The translations under genes and the position numbers were made by a program. From Nitrospira sp. (lineage in GTDB: Bacteria; Nitrospirota; Nitrospiria; Nitrospirales; Nitrospiraceae): 64,000 bases of DNA. Shown here piece by piece: positions 35,635-44,973 of this stretch (its first letter is position 1; the number at the start of each line of letters is the position of its first letter). A model generated the notes under the pieces. That model saw only the letters and a program-made list of their open reading frames with translations. It ran no database searches and was not told the origin of the DNA. The stretch is taken from NCBI GenBank assembly GCA_016715825.1, contig JADJXO010000013.1:310001-374000 (forward strand), given 5' to 3'.

Positions 35635-36642
35635 TCATGGTTTCACGCCTTGCACCACAGCCGTTTTTTCCAGCTCCTCAACAGAGACAAACCCCGCCTC
35701 CGTCAGCCATTGAGCAGCATCACTCGCCCGATAACAGCCGCCATGCTGAGTATTCACTAGAATATGCACCGCGAAGGCGGTCGTCCAGGCCGGACCGGCA
35801 CCAGATTCCTCCAAAAACCGATCTTTGATCACAAGACGCCCACCCGACCCGAGAGAGGCGAAGACTTTGTCAACGACCTGCCGATTCATCTGAAATGTTT
35901 GATAGTGTAAAATGTCCGACATGAGGACGAGATTGTAGGGACCACCGAGCGGATCTGAATTGAAGTCTCCTGGCAACAATTGAATCCTAGACTCAAGTCC
36001 GGCTTCCTTCACCGTTTTTTCAGTCAACTCGAGCGTGGCTGGAAGATCAAACACGGCGGCAGTCAATTCTGGATACACCCTGCAAAAGGCGATGGCGTTG
36101 GTTCCAGCCCCGCCTCCCAGATCCAAGATTCGCTCCTTCCCCATCAGGTTCAAGCGCCGAGCCAAATCCGGCCCACTTTGTTGGCCGATACGGTTGAGGA
36201 CGGCCAGCACATTGCTCCCCAGCTCCGGGTCGGTCTCAAAAACATGTCGATCGACCATCCGATGCCCCGTACGAATCGTCTCTTCCAATCGTCCCCAGTT
36301 GTTCCACTCGGCATCATGCAGGAGCAGGAGGTGCCCCACATATTGTGGCGAATGCCGAACAAGATGTGTCAGCGCCGTCGACGAATTACCGAACAACTCG
36401 CCGTCTTTTGTCAGCAGCTTCATCGCCACGAGCGCATTCAAGAGGATACCAAGCATCGAGGCATCCGCGCCAACCCGCTCTGCGATCTCCTGAGCAGATT
36501 TCGGCCTCGTATCGATAGCTGAAAACACATCGAGTCTTGCAGCCGTCAATAGAATCTTGGTTTCCCAGTAGTACCCAAGCTGAAACACTTCCGCGAGCGA
36601 GAGTTGTCGTGACACACCAATCCCTTTGGCCTGACGCTTCAA
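35635..36642 (-). CDS. O-methyltransferase-type SAM-dependent methyltransferase
   Basis: A protein of 335 aa. The N-terminal winged-helix dimerisation domain (about residues 10-105) is followed by a Rossmann methyltransferase domain with the SAM motif ILDLGGGAGTNAIAF and the acidic strand VFDLPATLE, as in hydroxyneurosporene/acetylserotonin O-methyltransferases. A VIKDRFLEE motif precedes the C-terminal helices. The substrate is unknown. It is separated from the DUF420-like gene by 99 bases and from the next gene upstream by a strong hairpin. Confidence 0.85.
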   Translation of the reverse strand: MKRQAKGIGVSRQLSLAEVFQLGYYWETKILLTAARLDVFSAIDTRPKSAQEIAERVGADASMLGILLNALVAMKLLTKDGELFGNSSTALTHLVRHSPQYVGHLLLLHDAEWNNWGRLEETIRTGHRMVDRHVFETDPELGSNVLAVLNRIGQQSGPDLARRLNLMGKERILDLGGGAGTNAIAFCRVYPELTAAVFDLPATLELTEKTVKEAGLESRIQLLPGDFNSDPLGGPYNLVLMSDILHYQTFQMNRQVVDKVFASLGSGGRLVIKDRFLEESGAGPAWTTAFAVHILVNTQHGGCYRASDAAQWLTEAGFVSVEELEKTAVVQGVKP

Positions 36643-36712
36643 AAATTGGCATATTACCCACTGGGGAAACGGAAAGGCAAGACAACGAACTGGTTGGATT
36701 TACACAGAAAAG

Positions 36713-36746
36713 ACGAAGGGCAGCGGTTTACTCCGCTGCCCTTCGT
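36713..36746 (-). terminator. Perfect 14-bp hairpin terminator
   Basis: ACGAAGGGCAGCGG (36713-36726) pairs perfectly with CCGCTGCCCTTCGT (36733-36746) around loop TTTACT. Read on the minus strand it is followed by CTTTTCT. It lies 29 bases after the stop of the exported Cys-His-Met protein gene and should end that transcript before the methyltransferase gene. Confidence 0.88.
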
Positions 36747-36774
36747 TTATGGACCATGGATTGAAAACTGCTGC

Positions 36775-37569
36775 TTACTTGACCTCAGCCTTGAGGTTAG
36801 CAGTTCCCCCGTCCGTCACATCGACATCGAATTCAACCCGGGCACCTTTTGCGGCAAACGGATGCCAGACCACCACCTTGTGCTTCCCGGCAGGAACATC
36901 CTTGATTTCGAATGATCCGTCCTCTTTCGCCACCGCATAGTGTGCGTTGGTGACAGGGAGGAAGAAAGATTGCATGAACTCATGCTGGTCGCACTGTAAA
37001 CGGAAGTACCCGGTCTTTTCCGCACCGCCTCTGAACACAACCGGCTTCTCCAAGGTGTCACCCTTCTTCGCAAGGCCGATGTTGAACACCGTTGCCGAGG
37101 TGTTGCCCTTCACCGTAAAGCTATGCGGGTTGTGGAGCACTCCGGCCACTGACTTGGGATCATCCGGATCGGCATCCGTATTTTCAACCTTAAATGGCCG
37201 CTTGTTGACGACCACACCGCTGAACGGTTGGAAATCACAAAATTCCGCCTTGACTTCCGTACCGGCATAACCGTCCATAAAGGCCTTATCTTCGATATCC
37301 ACCACCGCAACAACGGCCCCCTTCAAGCCGCCGTCTTTCCCAACTTCAATCTGCTTCAGAAACCGCTTGTCCCCATCAACCTTGCCCTTGTCAGCGATCT
37401 TGATACAGAAATTAGGGTTCGGGAACTTTGAAAAGAGAAACTCTTTCTGTTCCGCCTTACCGGAATAGGTCACCTTCCCGGCGATCGCTCCACCTGCATA
37501 CGAGGTGAGGGGCGCCGCAACCAACGCGACAGCGGCCACGCCAAATACCATTGATAACGCACTCTTCAT
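36775..37569 (-). CDS. Exported protein with a possible copper site and regulatory-like beta domain
   Basis: A protein of 264 aa from the ATG at 37569 (AAGGAGG eight bases upstream). Signal peptide of about 25 residues (ASYAGG region). The C-terminal half has RLQCDQHEFMQSF, a Cys-x2-His-x2-Met arrangement like cupredoxin ligands, then GSFEIKDVPAGKHKVVVWHP, the carboxypeptidase-regulatory-like beta motif. Proteins with this pairing are common periplasmic proteins in Nitrospira and other respirers. It is monocistronic, with a strong terminator behind it. A role in electron transfer or copper handling is possible but unproven. Confidence 0.75.
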   Translation of the reverse strand: MKSALSMVFGVAAVALVAAPLTSYAGGAIAGKVTYSGKAEQKEFLFSKFPNPNFCIKIADKGKVDGDKRFLKQIEVGKDGGLKGAVVAVVDIEDKAFMDGYAGTEVKAEFCDFQPFSGVVVNKRPFKVENTDADPDDPKSVAGVLHNPHSFTVKGNTSATVFNIGLAKKGDTLEKPVVFRGGAEKTGYFRLQCDQHEFMQSFFLPVTNAHYAVAKEDGSFEIKDVPAGKHKVVVWHPFAAKGARVEFDVDVTDGGTANLKAEVK

Positions 37570-37897
37570 TGGTCTGCCTCCTTGTAAAAGACTACCCATC
37601 ATGGCTCCGACTCACTCCATCCGCTTTCCCCTCTGCGGGGAAGCACCATTCTTATCCTCATGGATTTGGATCGAAATACCCGGTACCACTCGTGTAGACC
37701 AAGTATGTATATGAAATAATACCGTCCGCTGTCAACGTTAAACAAGAGGTCGCTGAGTCTTCTCTGCTGTAGCTATTTCCCCCTTCATCCTGGTACTGTT
37801 GGGGCAGTTCATTGCTCAGTTCTTGAACCTTGATATATTCGAGAGCCTCAGCCTAAACTTACATGAATCGATATCCCCTCCTTCATTAACACTCATT
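37570..37897. promoter_or_regulatory. Divergent intergenic region between the exported protein and the desaturase
   Basis: About 330 bases between two diverging genes. It must hold both promoters, but no -35/-10 pair could be assigned with confidence. A short inverted repeat, TTCCCC-TCTGC-GGGGAA (around 37625-37645), might be an operator or a leader hairpin. A longer desaturase frame starting at 37799 is not preferred. Confidence 0.4.
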
Positions 37898-38776
37898 ATG
37901 TCAACACCAGCAGAATCCGCGATTTACCTCAAACGGACCTATCCGGTCTATATCACAAAGGTTTTATTTGGTCTGGTGACACTCAGCGCGGTGATCGGGG
38001 TACCGGCATACGGCCTACTTGTCGGCTACACCTGGCTAGACTGGACGATGTTCGGACTGCTGTACATGATTACCGGACTAGGTATTACAGTCGGGTACCA
38101 CCGCCTGATCTCGCACCGAAGTTTCGCGTGCCCGGACTGGGTCAAGGCCGCATTCCTCATCGCCGGTGGATGGGCACTGCAGAATTCCGCCCTCAAGTGG
38201 GGAGCGGACCACATTCGGCACCATGCCAACTGTGACCAAGACGCGGATCCGTACAACGCGCAACTCGGTTTCTGGCATAGCCACTGCGGATGGCTTTTCT
38301 CCGACCAGCGGTATGTGGACGAGAAATACGCAACTCGCCTCCGGCAGGATCCGGTGATCATGTGGCAGTACCGCAACTACACCACGATCGTGCTGTCAGG
38401 GCTCGCGCTGCCGTTCGTCGTGGGTTCCATACATGGCGGTCTGCTGGAAGGCATCGGCTGTTTCATGTTGGCCGGTGTTGGCCGAACGTTTGCTGTTCTG
38501 AACTCGACCTTCTGTATCAATTCAGTCTGTCACCTCTGGGGAAATCAACCGCATAGCCAATCAGATTCCAGTCGTGATAGCTGGATCGTGTCGCTCCTGA
38601 CCTTCGGCGAAGGGTATCATAACTATCACCATACCTATCAGAGCGACTACCGAAATGGGCCACGCTGGTATAACTTCGACCCATCGAAATGGTTGATCTT
38701 CTCGCTTTCGCTCATCGGACTTGCCTGGTCGCTCCGCACAGCGTCTGCCGGGCAGGCAAAAGTCTCCAACCTGTAG
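37898..38776 (+). CDS. Delta-9-type fatty acid desaturase
   Basis: A protein of 292 aa. The three histidine boxes of membrane acyl-CoA/acyl-lipid desaturases are present: HRLISH, HIRHH and HNYHH, plus a further NQPH. Four membrane spans surround them. The diiron enzyme inserts a cis double bond into saturated acyl chains using O2. The start at 37898 (MSTPAES) fits the family length; the in-frame extension of 33 residues upstream looks non-homologous. It faces the urease genes tail-to-tail. Confidence 0.92.
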   Translation: MSTPAESAIYLKRTYPVYITKVLFGLVTLSAVIGVPAYGLLVGYTWLDWTMFGLLYMITGLGITVGYHRLISHRSFACPDWVKAAFLIAGGWALQNSALKWGADHIRHHANCDQDADPYNAQLGFWHSHCGWLFSDQRYVDEKYATRLRQDPVIMWQYRNYTTIVLSGLALPFVVGSIHGGLLEGIGCFMLAGVGRTFAVLNSTFCINSVCHLWGNQPHSQSDSSRDSWIVSLLTFGEGYHNYHHTYQSDYRNGPRWYNFDPSKWLIFSLSLIGLAWSLRTASAGQAKVSNL

Positions 38777-38803
38777 GTTTTCACTCATAGCTGGAACGCC
38801 GGA

Positions 38804-38832
38804 TAGGACGCGCAGCGGAACTGCCCGTCCTA
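38804..38832. terminator. Shared hairpin between desaturase and ureD
   Basis: TAGGACGCGCAG (38804-38815) pairs with CTGCCCGTCCTA (38821-38832) with one mismatch, around loop CGGAA. It overlaps the ureD stop codon and lies 28 bases after the desaturase stop. No T-run follows on either strand, so termination strength is uncertain. Confidence 0.4.
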
Positions 38833-39789
38833 ATACTTTCGCAAGGAGACGGGAGGGAGATTCCACAAAGCCTCACGGACCTTTGCCCATAGCAAATCCA
38901 GCATGAGGGCAAGGTCGGGAGCGCTCCGGGCAAGCAATTTAATTGCCAGACCTGGGACCGGCGGCATCGAAACTCCACCTAGCACTTGGCCAGGCAGATT
39001 CCCCAATATAGAGGCACATTTCGATTCAAGCCCTGCCCAAATCTCAGGTGACACTGCGTCGTTCACAACATAGAAGGAGGCGACATAGTCCCACTCCTCG
39101 ACAAGCCCGACACATCCGAGGTCTGATGTGGGCTCCAAGACATAGCGCTCGACAAGCACCCCACCAGCGGCCGTTGTAATTTGGATTTCGTTCTCGAGGT
39201 CACTGAAGGCCCATCGTTCATCTCGAGCCATCCGTCCCGAGGCAAGAGCATCCCACAGGACAATGGTGGCACCAGGTGCCAGTGTCGCATGAATCGACTG
39301 ACGAAATCGCGATCCGGCAAAAGGAATGGTGTGTTCCGGCAACCATTCCAAAATGGCATCAGGTCCCACCGTAATGTTGATGATCTGCTCGGACAGCTTC
39401 CCTTCTGAACGATAGACACGGTTGGCAGACGGCGCGGAGACTAGGACATGGGAGTCCCGATCCAGATTCATGTCGATGGAGAGACCGTCACCCCCGACAA
39501 GACCGCCGGATGGATTGACAAGGAGTGTATACGCCGCTCCGGTATCATCAAGATAAATGGGAGGGAGAAGCTTCCACGGTGTCGTAACGTATGAATCGGC
39601 AATGATCGTTTTTCCCTCGACCTTCGCGTAATCCAGCTTGAGCTCACCGACCCGCCCGACCAACTCAGTGGCAAATTGCACCGGTGTAGTCCGTTTCTGA
39701 GAAGGTCTGCTTCTCCGAAACGGTTTGGTTTTCACAGAGTCGCGACGACTCCGAGCCACCCGGTTGCGTGCCCCCCCCCGAGCCGGCAC
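38830..39789 (-). CDS. ureD: Urease accessory protein UreD
   Basis: A protein of up to 319 aa. UreD binds the apo-urease and, with UreF and UreG, guides nickel into the active site. Family motifs are PVQFATELVGRVGELKLDY at the start of the conserved part, NPSGGLVGGDGL and PFAGSRFRQ. The GTG start at 39789 lies 1 base after ureG and is followed by a run of nine G/C bases (39771-39779); a downstream GTG at 39735 is an alternative start that would avoid it. It is the last gene of the urease operon. Confidence 0.9.
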   Translation of the reverse strand: MPARGGARNRVARSRRDSVKTKPFRRSRPSQKRTTPVQFATELVGRVGELKLDYAKVEGKTIIADSYVTTPWKLLPPIYLDDTGAAYTLLVNPSGGLVGGDGLSIDMNLDRDSHVLVSAPSANRVYRSEGKLSEQIINITVGPDAILEWLPEHTIPFAGSRFRQSIHATLAPGATIVLWDALASGRMARDERWAFSDLENEIQITTAAGGVLVERYVLEPTSDLGCVGLVEEWDYVASFYVVNDAVSPEIWAGLESKCASILGNLPGQVLGGVSMPPVPGLAIKLLARSAPDLALMLDLLWAKVREALWNLPPVSLRKY

Positions 39790-39790
39790 G

Positions 39791-40462
39791 TTATGAGTGC
39801 CCCGCTCGCTGGGGAAGGCGCTGTTCCACCCAGGCTACGACGGAGTCCAGTCCTTCCCCGCTGAGAATATTGGTAAAGGCAAACGGAAGGTCGCCCCGCA
39901 TCCGACGGGTATCCTGATCCATGACGGACAAATCGGCTCGAACGTGCGGCGCCAGATCCATCTTGTTGATGACAAGGAAATCAGATCGGGTAATCCCTGG
40001 CCCGCCCTTTCGTGGAATCTTGTCCCCTCCGGATACATCGATCACATAGATGACATGGTCCACCAATTCCGGGCTGAATGTCGCGGCAAGGTTGTCTCCC
40101 CCACTTTCCAAAAAGATCAATTCCACATCCGGATGGCGCCGAAGTAGGTCGTCGATCGCTTCTTGGTTATGCGAGGCATCCTCGCGAATCGCTGTGTGCG
40201 GACATCCCCCGGTCTCAACACCCACAATCCGGTCGACCGGCAAGGCTGCTCGTTTGGTGAGGATTTCTGCATCGATCTTGGTGAAAATGTCGTTGGTCAC
40301 TGCAGCTAAACTGTAGCGCTCGCGCAGCCGCTGACACAGCGCTTCGACAAGCGCGGTCTTACCGGATCCAACAGGTCCTCCAATGCCAATGACCGGAATG
40401 CCTTTTTTTCTCGCCTGTGTCGGAGTCCAATTGTGATTGTGTTCACGATTTAGGTCGTGCAT
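39791..40462 (-). CDS. ureG: Urease accessory GTPase UreG
   Basis: A protein of 223 aa, SIMIBI-class GTPase. The Walker A motif is GIGGPVGSGKTALVEAL. Further motifs are NDIFTKIDAEIL, ETGGCPHTAIRED (the Cys-Pro-His nickel site), and NKMDLAP for guanine recognition. It uses GTP hydrolysis and a nickel-bridged dimer to deliver Ni2+ to urease. The His-rich N-terminus (HDLNREHNHN) may add metal binding, which would be useful because no ureE gene is present. Confidence 0.96.
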   Translation of the reverse strand: MHDLNREHNHNWTPTQARKKGIPVIGIGGPVGSGKTALVEALCQRLRERYSLAAVTNDIFTKIDAEILTKRAALPVDRIVGVETGGCPHTAIREDASHNQEAIDDLLRRHPDVELIFLESGGDNLAATFSPELVDHVIYVIDVSGGDKIPRKGGPGITRSDFLVINKMDLAPHVRADLSVMDQDTRRMRGDLPFAFTNILSGEGLDSVVAWVEQRLPQRAGHS

Positions 40463-40555
40463 GTTCGTTTAAAGAATCGGCAGCCTCAAGCCGAGCGCTA
40501 CGAACCGCCGTCCTTTTCCTTTCCATTGTAGAAATGTTGTGCCTAGACCTCCGAG

Positions 40556-41242
40556 TTAGGACCGAAAGAGCCTCCACTCGAGGGAACCATGGCGCATCGA
40601 ATAAATGTCTTGAATGGGCGACCATGAACTCATCCGGGCGCTCGAATCCACTTCCCTACTGATCCGCTCGATCAAAGGAAGCCATTCGCCCAAGATGCGC
40701 TGCCCCTCATGTTGGCCGATCGGACTCAATCGCATGGCCGCCGAAACAAAACCGACGGCAGTTTGGTACAGGAAGGCCGCTGCTGTTTCTTCGGGATTCC
40801 AGCCGCATACCCCCAGCGTAAGGCCGAACGTCACCGCAAGATGGCCGGGAGCGCGGTCCGCCTCTATCTCATCACGATATTCACTTAAGATCGGCTGAGC
40901 TTTGACTTGATCAGCCGCAACTCGAATTACCTGACGCCCCATCTGACGACTGGCCATCCGCGACTCACGACCCAGTTTTGTTGCATCCAACCGTCGATCA
41001 ATCTCAAGAGCGGCCGAAATCATTCCGTCAGCCCCAGCCGCGTTGGCGATCTTCGTAGCGAGAGCTTCTCGGCGGCTCATGCCGCCTCGCAGTAGATCTT
41101 CAATATATCGCGCAAATTGATCAGAATTCTTCACTGCGCCGTCTTGTACGGCCGCTTCCAATCCTGAAGAAAATGCGTAGCCGCCGGAAGGGAAAAACGT
41201 ATCGACAAATCGGAGTCCTTCAAGTAATGCGGGCGTATTCAT
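40556..41242 (-). CDS. ureF: Urease accessory protein UreF
   Basis: A protein of 228 aa, all-helical. The family motif DTFFPSGGYAFSSGLEAAV is near the N-terminus; GISRREA-like MSRREALATKIA and a C-terminal YSMRHGSLEWRLFRS complete the pattern. UreF bridges UreD and UreG in the nickel-insertion complex. It lies between ureC and ureG with spacers of about 100 bases on each side. Confidence 0.93.
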   Translation of the reverse strand: MNTPALLEGLRFVDTFFPSGGYAFSSGLEAAVQDGAVKNSDQFARYIEDLLRGGMSRREALATKIANAAGADGMISAALEIDRRLDATKLGRESRMASRQMGRQVIRVAADQVKAQPILSEYRDEIEADRAPGHLAVTFGLTLGVCGWNPEETAAAFLYQTAVGFVSAAMRLSPIGQHEGQRILGEWLPLIERISREVDSSARMSSWSPIQDIYSMRHGSLEWRLFRS

Positions 41243-41341
41243 GGGAACATGCTGACACGTGATAGGCTGGCCTATGCTGACAGAGCGGAACGACTTTCCT
41301 TACCTACCCTGTCAACAATCCCCCTGACCCTTGTCAGCCCT

Positions 41342-43066
41342 TCAGAACAGGAAGTACCGCTGTGCCATCGGGAGCACCACCGCCGGCTCGCAGGTGAGCC
41401 GCACACCGTCTGCCGTCACGACGTACGTTTCGGGATCGACTTCAATTTTCGGAAGATAGTCATTCAGCTTAAGATCGCGCTTGTTGATGCTCCGGCAATT
41501 CGTAACTGCGGCTATTCGTTTCTGTAGTCCTAGTTTTTTCGGAATTTCGCGATCCAGACTCACCTGCGATACGAACGTCAAGCTGGTGCTGGTCAACGCT
41601 CTTCCGAACGCCCCAAACATCGGACGGCTGATGATCGGCTCCGGGGTCGGGATGGAGGCGTTGGGATCACCCATCTGAGCCTGAGCGATGAACCCGCCTT
41701 TCAGCACCATCTCCGGCTTGACGCCGAAAAATGCAGGCTTCCAAATGACCAGATCAGCAAACTTCCCGACCTCCACGGAACCAACCTCGTGTGCGATACC
41801 GTGGGTGATTGCTGGATTGATCGTGTACTTGGCCACATAGCGCTTCGCCCGGAAATTATCGTTCTGTATCGAATCCTGCACGCCGGCCGGTGACAAGTGA
41901 CCTCGCTGAACCTTCATCTTATGCGCATTCTGCCACGTTCGAATGATCACTTCACCGATTCGCCCCATGGCCTGAGAATCGGAGGCCATAATACTAATTG
42001 CCCCAAGATCATGAAGAATATCTTCTGCTGCAATGGTTTCACGACGGATACGAGACTCCGCGAACGCCACATCTTCGGGAATCCTCGGGTTCAGATGGTG
42101 ACACACCATCAACATGTCGAGATGTTCATCCATCGTATTGGCCGTAAACGGCATGGTCGGATTCGTGGACGATGGGAGCACGTTCGGTTCTCCACAGACC
42201 TTGATGATGTCCGGTGCATGTCCGCCTCCAGCGCCTTCCGTATGGAAGGTGTGAATCGCCCTTCCCTTGAACGCCCTGATCGTGTCTTCGACGAAACCGG
42301 CTTCGTTCAAGGTATCGGTATGGATCGCGACCTGTACGTCATAGCGTTCTGCAACGCTCAAACAGGTGTCGATCGCAGCCGGTGTCGTCCCCCAATCTTC
42401 ATGCAGTTTGAGACCGATGGCACCTGCCTCCACCTGCTCGTTCAACCCATCGGGATGGGAGGAATTCCCTTTACCAAGAAACCCAAGATTGATAGGAATG
42501 CCGTCCGAGGCTTCCAACATCCGGTAGATATGCCATGGCCCTGGTGTGCAGGTCGTGGCATTAGTGCCGGTTGCGGGGCCAGTTCCACCTCCTATCATGG
42601 TCGTAATACCGGACGAGAGCGCGTCCCAATACTGTTGCGGGCAGATAAAGTGGATGTGGCTATCAATGCCGCCGGCTGTCACGATATGTCCTTCTCCGGC
42701 GATCACTTCCGTTCCCGCACCGATCTCCATCCCCTGCGTGACATTCGGCATGAGATCGGGGTTTCCCGCCTTGCCGATTCCGACAATCCGGCCGTCCTTA
42801 ATCCCGATATCCGCCTTCACGATCCCGCTGTAATCTAGGATGAGTGCATTCGTGATAACGGTATCGAGCGCGCCGTTTGCACTGGTGGCCCGGGTCGATT
42901 GCCCCATGCCGTCACGAATGACTTTGCCGCCACCAAAGACGGCCTCATCGCCGTAGGCCGTAAAATCCTTCTCCACTTCAATGATCAATTCGGTGTCGGC
43001 AAGCCGAACACGATCCCCCGTTGTAGGACCGTAGAGGGATGCATATTGTTTTCGTTGAATCTTCAC
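41342..43066 (-). CDS. ureC: Urease alpha subunit
   Basis: A protein of 574 aa, close to the family length. The nickel ligands are visible in GGIDSHIHFI (two His), the carbamylated Lys in IGLKLHEDWG, HTDTLNE, and HTEGAGGGHAPD; the flap region carries the catalytic-type His in MVCHHLNP. It hydrolyses urea to ammonia and carbamate in the cytoplasm. It overlaps ureB by 4 bp. For a nitrifier the product ammonia can be assimilated, or oxidised directly if the strain is comammox. Confidence 0.97.
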   Translation of the reverse strand: MKIQRKQYASLYGPTTGDRVRLADTELIIEVEKDFTAYGDEAVFGGGKVIRDGMGQSTRATSANGALDTVITNALILDYSGIVKADIGIKDGRIVGIGKAGNPDLMPNVTQGMEIGAGTEVIAGEGHIVTAGGIDSHIHFICPQQYWDALSSGITTMIGGGTGPATGTNATTCTPGPWHIYRMLEASDGIPINLGFLGKGNSSHPDGLNEQVEAGAIGLKLHEDWGTTPAAIDTCLSVAERYDVQVAIHTDTLNEAGFVEDTIRAFKGRAIHTFHTEGAGGGHAPDIIKVCGEPNVLPSSTNPTMPFTANTMDEHLDMLMVCHHLNPRIPEDVAFAESRIRRETIAAEDILHDLGAISIMASDSQAMGRIGEVIIRTWQNAHKMKVQRGHLSPAGVQDSIQNDNFRAKRYVAKYTINPAITHGIAHEVGSVEVGKFADLVIWKPAFFGVKPEMVLKGGFIAQAQMGDPNASIPTPEPIISRPMFGAFGRALTSTSLTFVSQVSLDREIPKKLGLQKRIAAVTNCRSINKRDLKLNDYLPKIEVDPETYVVTADGVRLTCEPAVVLPMAQRYFLF

Positions 43067-43545
43067 TTGACCCCTCCTTTCACGGAAAATCCACGTTCAG
43101 CTGCAAGTGCGAGGGCCTTACCCTTGACTTGAGAGTCATCGAGCGATCCCTCCGTCAACCCATTGATACCGTATGCGATTCGGCTCCCTGCCACGGCCAC
43201 AATCGTGACGCGCTTTTCCTCTCCTGGCTCAAAGCGTACGGCCGTACCGGCAGGGATACAGAGCCGAAACCCGAACGCCGCTTCGCGATCGAACATGAGC
43301 GCATGATTGGCCTCAAAAAAATGGCAGTGGGAGCCGACCTGGATAGGGCGATCAGCCGCATTCTTAACCAGAACTTCTTTCGTTTCACGTCCCTTGAACG
43401 CTTCCACATCTCCAGACGCAACGAACATCTCACCCGGTATGACCGGTTTAGCCAACTCGCTCTTGATGGCTGCCGCTAAAGAACCTTTTGTTCGTTGGAG
43501 GGATTTCTTTCTCTGCGCCGGAGCTCGCTTGGTCTTCTTCGGCAT
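43063..43545 (-). CDS. ureB: Urease beta subunit with basic N-terminal extension
   Basis: A protein of 160 aa; UreB is usually about 100-135 aa. The canonical part begins at about residue 35 (PVIPGEMF) and includes VGSHCHFFEANHALMFDR and FGFRLCIPAGTAVRFEPG. The first 34 residues are Lys/Arg-rich and have no counterpart in classical UreB; they may be an added tail or reflect a later true start. A downstream ATG is GEMF itself, which is too late. Overlaps ureC by 4 bp. Confidence 0.94.
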   Translation of the reverse strand: MPKKTKRAPAQRKKSLQRTKGSLAAAIKSELAKPVIPGEMFVASGDVEAFKGRETKEVLVKNAADRPIQVGSHCHFFEANHALMFDREAAFGFRLCIPAGTAVRFEPGEEKRVTIVAVAGSRIAYGINGLTEGSLDDSQVKGKALALAAERGFSVKGGVK

Positions 43546-43596
43546 ACGTTTCCTCCTGCAGGGAAATGAGATGAGTGATCAGGCTTACGCCCCTGC

Positions 43597-43899
43597 CTAT
43601 CGAATTGGATTATGAACAGTTACCAGCTTGGTCCCATCAGGGAAGGTCCCCTCGACCTGAAATTCGTGAATCATTTCCGGTACGCCTGGCATGACGTCCT
43701 TACGTGCCAGGAGCGTGGTACCGTAGGTCATGAGTTCGGCCACAGATTTCCCGTCACGAATTCCTTCGAGCACTGCGGCCGTCAGATACGCCACGGCCTC
43801 AGGATGATTCAGCTTTAGACCTCGTTTTTTTCGGTCTGCAGCCAGCTGCCCTGCAACGTAAATCAAGAGTTTTTCCTGCTCTCTCGGGGTCAAATGCAT
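43597..43899 (-). CDS. ureA: Urease gamma subunit
   Basis: A protein of 100 aa, the normal length. Motifs are MHLTPREQEKLLIYVAGQLA, KLNHPEAVAYLTAAVLEGIRDGK and VPEMIHEFQVEGTFPDGTKLVT. GGAGGAGGA just before the ATG is a strong ribosome-binding site. It is the first gene of ureABCFGD, 237 bases after the nickel permease gene. Confidence 0.96.
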   Translation of the reverse strand: MHLTPREQEKLLIYVAGQLAADRKKRGLKLNHPEAVAYLTAAVLEGIRDGKSVAELMTYGTTLLARKDVMPGVPEMIHEFQVEGTFPDGTKLVTVHNPIR

Positions 43900-44136
43900 G
43901 AGTCCTCCTCCCTAAAGCAGCAACCCTGCCCTACTTCCTAAGAACAATAAAACTCGTGAGGATAACGGATTTGCATATCAGCTAAGGCCTTCTACTGCAG
44001 AATGGAGATGCATGTCTACCTGATCGATCAGCAACAGGAGAATCCATCCCAGAAGTCTGAATAGGCCAGGAAACAGGAGCCGACCACAGACCTCGCCTAT
44101 CCGTTGTGCGGATCCGATATCGAGGAGACTTGCTTT

Positions 44137-44844
44137 TCAATGTTCTCCGATCGACACCATTAACTTGGCCAACATCCATACACCCACCGAAACGCTAGCG
44201 AGGCTGGCCAAGCCCTGCACACCGATAAACAGTCGTTGATTACACGAACGCGAGAAGATAACCGGAACACTGATTGTCAAACCAATCAGCATCATGCCGA
44301 TGATCGACCCGACGCCGAAGATCAGAATCGACAAGAGGCCTGAACTGACATCGCTCGTCGTTGCCAGAATCATCAGGATCAATGCTGCCGATCCGGCCAA
44401 TCCATGCGCCATGCCGATACAGAGCGGACGGATCGAGTCCGCCACCCAATGGCGATGATGATGGGTTTCCTGTCGTTGATGGCTATGGAAGTGAACATGG
44501 TGTTCACCGTCATGACGATGGCTGTGCACATGCCACCGTTCGCGGTACAACTTTCTCGCGAGCATCCCGCCAAGGACGATGAGTAACAAGGCTACCCCTG
44601 ATTCAGCAATCATTTCAAATTCCGCAGGAATATGCAGTCCCAAAGCAAGAACAACCGCTCCCACGAGGAACAACGTCAAGGTATGTCCGATCCCCCACCA
44701 GAATCCGACGGCTCCCGATGCGAAGAGTGAAGGCCTCTCAGCAAGCACAGTCGAAACCGCCGCGAGATGATCGGCATCCAAGGCATGTCGTAGCCCAAGG
44801 AGGAAACCGACTCCGAGCAATGTCAACAATTCGGCTTCATGCAT
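44137..44844 (-). CDS. Nickel permease (NiCoT/UreH-type)
   Basis: A protein of 235 aa with six to seven spans. The first helix carries GLRHALDADHLAAVSTV, the RHAxDADH signature of nickel/cobalt permeases. A cytoplasmic loop near residues 105-135 is very rich in His (HSHRHDGEHHVHFHSH), typical of metal sequestration. It should import Ni2+ for the urease encoded just downstream. It lies between urtE and ureA, linking uptake of urea and its cofactor metal. Confidence 0.9.
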   Translation of the reverse strand: MHEAELLTLLGVGFLLGLRHALDADHLAAVSTVLAERPSLFASGAVGFWWGIGHTLTLFLVGAVVLALGLHIPAEFEMIAESGVALLLIVLGGMLARKLYRERWHVHSHRHDGEHHVHFHSHQRQETHHHRHWVADSIRPLCIGMAHGLAGSAALILMILATTSDVSSGLLSILIFGVGSIIGMMLIGLTISVPVIFSRSCNQRLFIGVQGLASLASVSVGVWMLAKLMVSIGEH

Positions 44845-44973
44845 ATCGCACTAATGCGGCTCGCATTATGATGATCTTCTTCTCCACCACCGCATGGATC
44901 ACTACACGAATGGAGCCGTTCAAAAAACAGATCGTGGAGTCGTCGCTTAGAAACCTCTCCCGTGTCACTCCTC

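Noticed and set aside
43900..44136. A 65-codon frame between ureA and the nickel permease
   Set aside because: It overlaps the permease 3' end, has random Arg/Ser-rich composition and no ribosome-binding site.
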